Assembly: GCA_949316235.1 (NCBI GenBank)
Contig: OX438744.1
Location: 29,880,778 to 29,944,777 of the forward strand
DNA: 64,000 nucleotides
Origin: Oegoconia quadripuncta
Taxonomy: Eukaryota > Arthropoda > Insecta > Lepidoptera > Autostichidae
Reading direction: 5' to 3'
In this document: positions 57,831-64,000 of the stretch, piece after piece
How the letters are laid out: each line of letters opens with the position of its first letter
Numbering within the stretch: the stretch's first letter is position 1
Position numbers and translations under genes: made by a program
Notes under the pieces: model-generated
What the model saw: only the letters and a program-made list of their open reading frames with translations
Told to the model about the DNA's origin: nothing
Databases searched by the model: none

Positions 57831-59868
57831 CGAGGGGAAATACGTTTACGCATTCGACCCGCCGCTGTGGGGCAGCGACGGGGATATGTGGGACTCCCCG
57901 CTCCAATGACAGGAGCGGGACTACCCACTAAAACCCCCCGGCGACCTTCCTCGGCAGTAGGGAGGACCTGGGAACGCATAAGCGGCTCCAGGTCGTCCCC
58001 CGCCCCGCCTCCCCTCACAAGGGGAGGCCCGTTCCCGGAGGGCGGCTAGCGCGCCCTCCGCGGGAGCACTGTCGAGCCCCACACCGCGATCAGCGAGCGG
58101 TGTGAGGCGCGACAGGGCCCGATGCGACGACACCCCCCCGGTCGCTCCGGGGGGTGTCATCCTCTCCCGGGTCGCGTCCGGCGGCTACATCGCCCCGAGA
58201 TGTAGCCGCCCGCGACCCCGGGCGACGTGCAGGGGGGCTAGCGAGCGTTGCCGCCCCCCCGACGTCGCCTCCTGCGAGCGGGATCGGCCCTCTCCCGATC
58301 CCGCTCTGCGGCCTCCTTCTGGAGCATGACTGCCTCGCAGAAGGAGGCCGCTGCCCTCCAACCCTCCTCGCTCGCCAGCATAGCCGCGACTAATGCTGGC
58401 GGGGACAGATCTCGTCCGATCCGGTCGACCAGGTCTCGACGCTCGGACTGCCACGCCGGGCAGTCCTCCAGCGTGTGCTGGGCGGAGTCCTGGTCGGACG
58501 CGCAGTGGTGGCATCGTGCCGTCTCCTCCCGTCCGATTCGACTCAGATACTCACCGAAGCACCCGTGCCCGGTGAGTATCTGAGTCAACCTGTAGGTGAC
58601 GCAGCCTTTCCTCCCCATCCATGCTTCGAAGTTCGGCAGAACGGCTCCGACGGCGCGTTGGCGGGCGCAGCCTTGTAGCACAAGGCGCTCCCGCCAGAGC
58701 GTCAGCGCACGTCGGTGTGCGTTCTGCCGTAGCATTTCGAGCTCTCGGTCCGGCGCGACCCCCTCGGCGTCCCGTCCGACAGAACGGATGCGGTCGTAAA
58801 CCGCCGCGTCCATGTCGGCCAGGATGTCGAAGGGTGGAGCCCGCGCTAGGACCGTCGCCGCCTCGAACGAAATCGTCCGGTAGCCTCGTACGATCCGGAT
58901 GGCCATCAGCCGCTGCAGGCTCCCGAGGAGAGCTCTGCAGCGGGAGGACCCCGCCAGGTCGCTGGACCAGACGGGGGCCCCGTAGAGGGCCATGGATCGC
59001 ACGACGCCACCGTAGAGGCGGCGAACTTCCTCCCGTGGTCCCCCGAGATTAGGTAGCAGGCGGTGCAACGCGCCCGCTACCTTCCGCACTCGGGGGACCA
59101 GGCGCTCGAAATGCTCTTCGAAGCCCCATCGGCTGTCCAGGGTGAGGCCCAGGTACTTGATGCACCGCCCCACCTGGACTTCAGCGTCACCTACCCGGAG
59201 TCGCGAGCTGGGTGGTTGCCGGCCTCGTCGGAGGCCATGGAACCATAGCGCCTCGGTCTTGTGAGGCGCTACCTCCAGGCCCAGCTCGCGTACCTTCCCG
59301 ACGACACATGCCACGCCAAGTTCGGCGAGCCGAAGCACCTCCTCGAAGTCGGTCCCCTCGGCCAACACCAGTGTGTCGTCTGCGTAGCAGACGACAGACA
59401 GGCCGGGGGGGAGACTGATGCGAAGGACCGCATCGTATGCGAGGTTCCACAACAGGGGCCCTAAAACGGACCCCTGTGGAACCCCGCAACAGACATCCCT
59501 CCGTGTTTCCACCCCGTTCCGACCAATAAACCTCACGGTCCTGTCGCGCAGATAGGCCCCGATAACGGCCCGCAGGTAGGGAGGTACCTCGTGATATACG
59601 AGGGCCTCCCTGATCGCCTGCCAGGGGAGGGCACCGAAGGCGTTGACGATGTCCAAACTCACCGCCAACGCCACACCCCCCCCGCGGACCGCCGATTCCG
59701 ACAGGGAGCGAACGAGGTTGACCGCGTCAACCGTCGATCGCCCCTGCCGGAATCCGAACTGGCGGTCCGACAAATCGGGACCCACTCGCGACAGGTGCCC
59801 GCTGATACGAGCGGAGATAACTCTCTCGAAGAGTTTCCCCGTCTCGTTCAGCAGGCATATCGGTCGGA
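57797..59868 (-). mobile_element. R1-clade non-LTR retrotransposon, 5'-truncated, inserted in a SINE
   Basis: The element is GC-rich, unlike the surrounding AT-rich DNA. On the minus strand it starts mid-RT at 59868, runs through ORF2 and a 3' UTR (58237-57831), and ends in a poly(A) seen as poly(T) at 57797-57830. A 15-bp duplication CGGGAACACATGTCT flanks it (57782-57796 and 59869-59883). The interrupted SINE continues correctly on both sides. A long homopolymer tail and an open frame suggest a young insertion. Confidence 0.92.
58238..59868 (-). CDS. R1-clade ORF2 C-terminal part: reverse transcriptase and CCHC domain
   Basis: The open frame enters from the 5' truncation point at 59868 (RPICLLNETGKLFERV) and ends at 58238, about 543 codons. 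RT motifs visible are FGFRQGRSTVDA, SLDIVNAFGALPW, GVPQGSVLGPLLWN, the catalytic CYADDTLV and KYLGLTLD. Near the C-terminus is the CHHCASDQDSAQHTLEDC zinc motif typical of R1/TRAS/SART-type elements, followed by an Arg-rich tail. The endonuclease and all of ORF1 are lost by 5' truncation. A host function is not expected. Many GC-driven open frames on the plus strand here are shadows. Confidence 0.9.
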
Positions 59869-59975
59869 CGGGAACACATGTCTGTATTCATCATACAAAC
59901 ATATGCCCTTAGCGGGATTCGAACCCGCGACCTTTTGGTATAGCAGCAGAGTTTCTAACCACTACACCAAATAGG
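59869..59975 (-). mobile_element. SINE B, head half, interrupted by R1-clade LINE
   Basis: Resumes with the target duplication and ends in the tRNA-like head (GGGATTCGAACCCGCG). Confidence 0.85.
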
Positions 59976-60307
59976 TCGTCAATAATGCAGTGGAGAAGAA
60001 CCTTGCCTCAGCATTCTTCGAGTATCCACTGCTGGCAGTACGACCCTTAGTTCACATGCGACTTTACTAAGTTCACAATCGCCGTAAGTCACATTTTCAA
60101 AAGCGATGTTATAATACGAAGTTAGTCTACTGAATATTACGATAACAATAACGATACTATGGTAAAATACATTACCGGTTAATAGTTTATTTTAAAACCA
60201 ATTTTCTCTATTATGTGGGGAGACGAAACATAATTAATTTACTAGAGATTAAACAAAACAGTGTATCTATATGATCAAAATTTTTATAGATGTAAAAACA
60301 ATATCTA

Positions 60308-60420
60308 TAGCATTTTTTTATGCACAACGAGTTGGTTATTGATCTCAATCACGCCTTATGTTAAGTGAAGATGAGGTCGAAGGGATTTTGGGGGACACAT
60401 TTGGGGGACTGGCTATCTTG
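60308..60420 (-). mobile_element. SINE A fragment, decayed
   Basis: Reverse tail with an internal loss, abutting a LINE family L end at 60417. Confidence 0.6.
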
Positions 60421-60472
60421 TCACTTTCCATCAGGTGAGATTGTGGTCAAACGCGAATCCATTCAATCATAA
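60417..60472 (+). mobile_element. LINE family L, last 55 bp only
   Basis: Contains the conserved terminal CACTTTCCATCAGGTGAGAT and the segment after it, following directly on a truncated SINE A. Confidence 0.65.
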
Positions 60473-60473
60473 A

Positions 60474-60557
60474 ACATAAATGCCCCTAGCGGGATTTGAA
60501 CCCGCAACCTTTTGGTATAGTGGTCAGAGTTGCTAACCCCTACACCTAAGGTCGTCG
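60474..60557 (-). mobile_element. SINE B head fragment
   Basis: GCCCCTAGCGGGATTTGAAC followed by the reverse head. Confidence 0.65.
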
Positions 60558-60572
60558 AATATAGATATTTAA

Positions 60573-60667
60573 ATGGCCGCCTGGCTAGCTACCACCGTCT
60601 TATCTAAATCTGCCGCCAAGCAGCAATGTTAATAGCATTGTTGTGTTCCGGTTGTCAGAGATAAGAT
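60573..60667 (+). mobile_element. SINE A central fragment
   Basis: Plus-strand body (GCCTGGCTAGCTACCACC to GTCAGAGATAAG) without head or tail. Confidence 0.65.
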
Positions 60668-61430
60668 TGATAAAATATAAATATATCTTTAAGTTTTTAC
60701 AAGACCTGTCGTGTGACCACTCTGAAGATTTGCTTGTACTGATTTAATAATAAAATATTTTTATAAACTTCACTAATAGTAGATTTAAGCCTTACAATAA
60801 AGTAAAAATACCTATACTCACAAGGATGAGATATTTTAGTTTATTATTAGATGTTGTAGTACATTTTATTGTATTAAATATCAAAATAGTCAATCATTTT
60901 TCGCCGGAGGCAATCTAGTTCAGGCATCTACTAATTAGCTTATTATGTTATAAGTCTTGTTTATTTTGCTATAAAAAAAGGAAGAAGACGAAATATTTAT
61001 TTATTTGCTAAGAGGGCGTAATACGTCCAGTGGCGCCCTCATTTGATATATACATTTGATTATAAAAACCCCAATTATAAATAATCAAAAACAATAAGAA
61101 ATAACTGCAATTAATTAGACCAGATTGTATAAATAAGTTAATTGCAGGAAACTAAAAACTTACTGACATCCCGAAATTCCCGAAATCACGAGCGATTGTA
61201 AACGCTTACCGTGTGAATGAATGAATAACTGACATAGCTAGTGTGGCGTTATCATGTTTGTCTTATACAGGGCTGAAATTTTATTCGCGTAATTATCCCT
61301 GTTATCTCGCGATTCCACTTCTGATTACGAACAACTTTCCACTAGGGACCATATAGCCTTATATATCATAGTTTTCTAAAAAAAATCTAGACTAAGCGCT
61401 ACTTTTTTTATAGGCTTAATTATTCAAAAT

Positions 61431-62100
61431 TACATACATACATACATAATGTCACGCCTGTTTCCCGTTGGGGTAGGCAGAGACCACAGACTTCCACTTG
61501 CTACGATCCTGACACACTTCTTCTGCTTCCTTCACTCTCATAAGGTTGTTCATACATGCTCGTCGGTTTAGGGTACTCTTGACTTGGCCTTTCTTTAAGA
61601 CGTCCCCGATTTGATCATGGTACGTTCGCCGTGGTCTTCCCCTACCAACACTACCATCCACATTCGCTTTGTATATCTCTTTCGTAAGTCTTCTTTCATT
61701 CATCCTCTCCACATGTCCAAACCATCTCAGCATACCTTTTTCAATCTTTGTCACTACATCTTCATTCACACTGCTTAACTCCCTAATTACACTATTTCTG
61801 ATTCTATCTTTCAGAGTCACCCCATTCATACTTCTCAATGATCTCATTTCCACTGCATTTTCATTCTTCTTTTGCCATAACCCAGCATTCACTCCCGTAA
61901 GTCAGTGTTGGAACCAGCACCCCGCCATGAACAGCCAGACGAGCTTTTTGCACATTCTGGCTCCTCATAAAGGCATGCAGTGCTCAATTTACCTGATTTC
62001 CGGCATTCACTCTTCTTTCGATGTCTTACCATCCCTTGTAAACAGTGAACCCAAATACACAAACTCACGCACTTGCTCCATAATATACCTCTATAAGATA
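61431..62100 (-). mobile_element. RTE-type LINE, 3' end with microsatellite tail
   Basis: The minus-strand frame 61892-61452 is intact for the C-terminal tail ([48 protein letters not shown]). The part upstream to about 62100 (REFVYLGSLF-like, QNVQKARLAVHGG-like) is in other frames, so the copy is broken. It ends in a CATA microsatellite at 61431-61449, a usual feature of RTE elements. Confidence 0.8.
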
Positions 62101-62718
62101 GCAATTATATAAGGTGGTTCTGAATGATATCTAGTTAAGCTAATTTTTTGCCGTATTTTCCCTGGGCTAATAGCTGAATTCATTCGAAAATTGTTGGACT
62201 TCCATACTAAAAGTGGTTTCAGGCTGATTTCCTTTGTATGAGTAATTGAAATTTTTTTGATCGAATTCGACTATGGTGTTTTGGAGAAAGTTGTTCGTAA
62301 TCAAGAGTGGCATCACCAGTTACTGGGAATAAAACCACCTGTATACTACACATTTCATATAACAAATTATTGTAGGTAGGTACGTCGTGTCGTGCGCCAA
62401 ACAGTTTTCACTGGTTCAAAAGCCGTTTCAAATAATGCCCCTCTCTAGCATAATGGGTAAGAGAAGCCTATAACTCTCACCTATCTATCTCCGAACATAT
62501 TTCCCTCCCAGGTGAGAGGGAGCGAATGTTTTTCCTCACGAACTCTACGTAATTAATGAGGGTACATTATTCTGTGCAGCTCCTTGAGAGGTTAGACGCA
62601 CTGTGACGAAAAGTCGGAGCGTTTCTACAATTATTGTATTTCTTCGATAAATTCAATTATTACCCATAGATTAGATGCTGAACGTTAACCCTCTCATTCA
62701 TAAAAATTTACAAACGCT

Positions 62719-62822
62719 TTATAAGCCTGTTTTAGTTAAAGTATGTTTTGTCACTTTCTTTCATTACAACATTTCCTTATGAACGACAGAGACAAAATAT
62801 ACTTTAACTAAAACAGGCTTAT
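62719..62822. mobile_element. Small foldback element
   Basis: Two arms of about 32 bp (ATAAGCCTGTTTTAGTTAAA and its inverse TTTAACTAAAACAGGCTTAT) are almost perfect inverses around a 38-bp loop. TATA is present on both outer sides and could be a target duplication. Confidence 0.65.
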
Positions 62823-64000
62823 AATATGAATATGAATAAGACGGTTAGACTCTTATTATGGCATAAAGATAAATAATAATAGAACGCGATAATAGTGTTT
62901 GTCCAACCAACAATGCTGCTATGTTCACTATCCCTTAGTCGCTCTATACGATATTCACGGGAAGAGACGAGTTGATGCCAGCCTTCTCTGCTCGGAAAAG
63001 AAAAGCAAATAAAAGCATAAGAAAGGTATAGGTAGAAATACGTAATCATTTTCAATATAAGTACGGCAAATTTTTAAAACCTCATACAACCTTTTGGCTA
63101 CTGTTGACAACTAATTTAGACTATAGATGGTATACATATATTATCCAATCAACATTCATGCACTGCTCAATGTATATGTACGAGTAGTAGGCAAATGGTT
63201 AAATTAGGCATTCAATTATATACCTAGAGTCTAGAGGAATCGTTATGTATAACTGACACTTCCTGCATTAGAAAACTGTGCTGTCAAAAGGGGGGCCCTG
63301 GAACTCCCGGGTATTATGTACATATTATGGAGCAGTCGTTAGGTATCGACTTACGAACTACATCCGCAGTAATAAATTTACCGCTGCGTTATTTTCGTGC
63401 AGTGCGTACACCTATAATCCTTATTTTTAACCGCTCACCATGAAAAGCAGACTTGCGGCGCTATTTGTCAGTTTGTGAAATATACGTCTGGTGCTCGCTT
63501 AACTTGCCATTAATTTGCTCATTATTCATGGCCCTTAGACGAATAATAAATCTTGGCAGACTTCATTCTAAATCATCTTTAAAAAAAAGCGCTAAAAATC
63601 GTATCCGGAGCTGTGAAAAAATGTGTTACAAATTTTTTGAAGAGAATCTTCTAGTTGTAGTAAGAAAATGGAGGTAACTTTTAGTTAATCAATGTTTTTA
63701 GAATAAAATTATGAAAATTCCTGAAGCACGAATCTAATTATTTATGTATGTGATAGAGTCATTGGTTGAGATGATACATGGATAATATTTGTCAAATATT
63801 TCTAGAAGGCCAAATTCAAAATCTCTTCCTAGTGTGCCTCTAAGTAAGGGATACCCTGCCAAATTTCATCAATATCGGTCCTTATTTGGGCTATGGGATG
63901 ATCTCGAAGTTAGTCAGTTGTCAATGTATTTTTAACCCCAACATAAAGACAAGAATTATAACATTGAGCCCCTCGTCTGTGTGTCTAAAACCACAGTCTA
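62823..64000. other. No feature recognised
   Basis: The 74-codon frame 63453-63677 has a Lys/Arg-rich end but matches no family I know; nothing else is visible. Confidence 0.4.

Noticed and set aside
57867..59974. Many long plus-strand open frames over the R1-clade element
   Set aside because: High GC leaves antisense frames open; they show Arg/Pro-rich shadow composition, while the minus frame carries all RT motifs.
63453..63677. 74-codon plus-strand ORF
   Set aside because: No domain, no splice or poly(A) context; length is within chance expectation.
1..64000. CRISPR arrays, operons, phage or bacterial defence systems
   Set aside because: No regularly spaced direct repeats with unique spacers and no compact prokaryotic gene arrangement; the window is insect nuclear DNA.

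Overview
The window reads as nuclear DNA of an insect, almost certainly a moth or butterfly (Lepidoptera). It is AT-rich and intron-rich with GT-AG splice sites, and it is packed with tRNA-headed SINEs, MITEs and non-LTR tails of kinds common in lepidopteran genomes. Nothing bacterial (operons, Shine-Dalgarno sites, CRISPR) is present.

Layout. (1) 1-3963: mostly featureless AT-rich DNA with one orphan open frame (1284-1508) and one LINE tail (2203-2583). (2) 3964-16204, plus strand: a complete eight-exon papain-family (C1A, cathepsin-L-like) cysteine protease of 409 residues. Its seven introns hold SINEs, a PIF/Harbinger MITE, LINE remnants and a tiny R1-clade insertion beside one splice site. 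(3) 16.2-26.4 kb: repeats, including an internally deleted Copia retrotransposon (22400-25879) with near-identical LTRs, inserted into a SINE. (4) 27.2-49.3 kb: three paralogous sugar-porter-type MFS transporter genes. Two lie in tandem on the minus strand (27226-30198 and 37303-40737) and one on the plus strand (46684-49327). All share the same phase-1 intron and a 139-bp upstream exon. The middle copy carries a premature stop, and the two minus copies look like a roughly 10-kb segmental duplication. (5) 49.3-64 kb: no host gene recognised; a 5'-truncated R1-clade LINE (57797-59868) sits in a SINE with a 15-bp target duplication, and an RTE-type LINE end lies at 61431-62100.

The host genes do not form one pathway. 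The protease is predicted to be secreted or lysosomal, and the transporters are predicted membrane carriers whose substrate is open because the canonical QQLSG sugar-binding motif is replaced in all three. No tightly linked novel multi-gene system was found. The strongest observations are the divergent protease, the MFS cluster with a decaying copy, and several nested insertions whose target duplications can be read directly. Exon boundaries were worked out by hand from splice consensus, frame and paralogue alignment; family assignments rest on recognised motifs, not on database searches.
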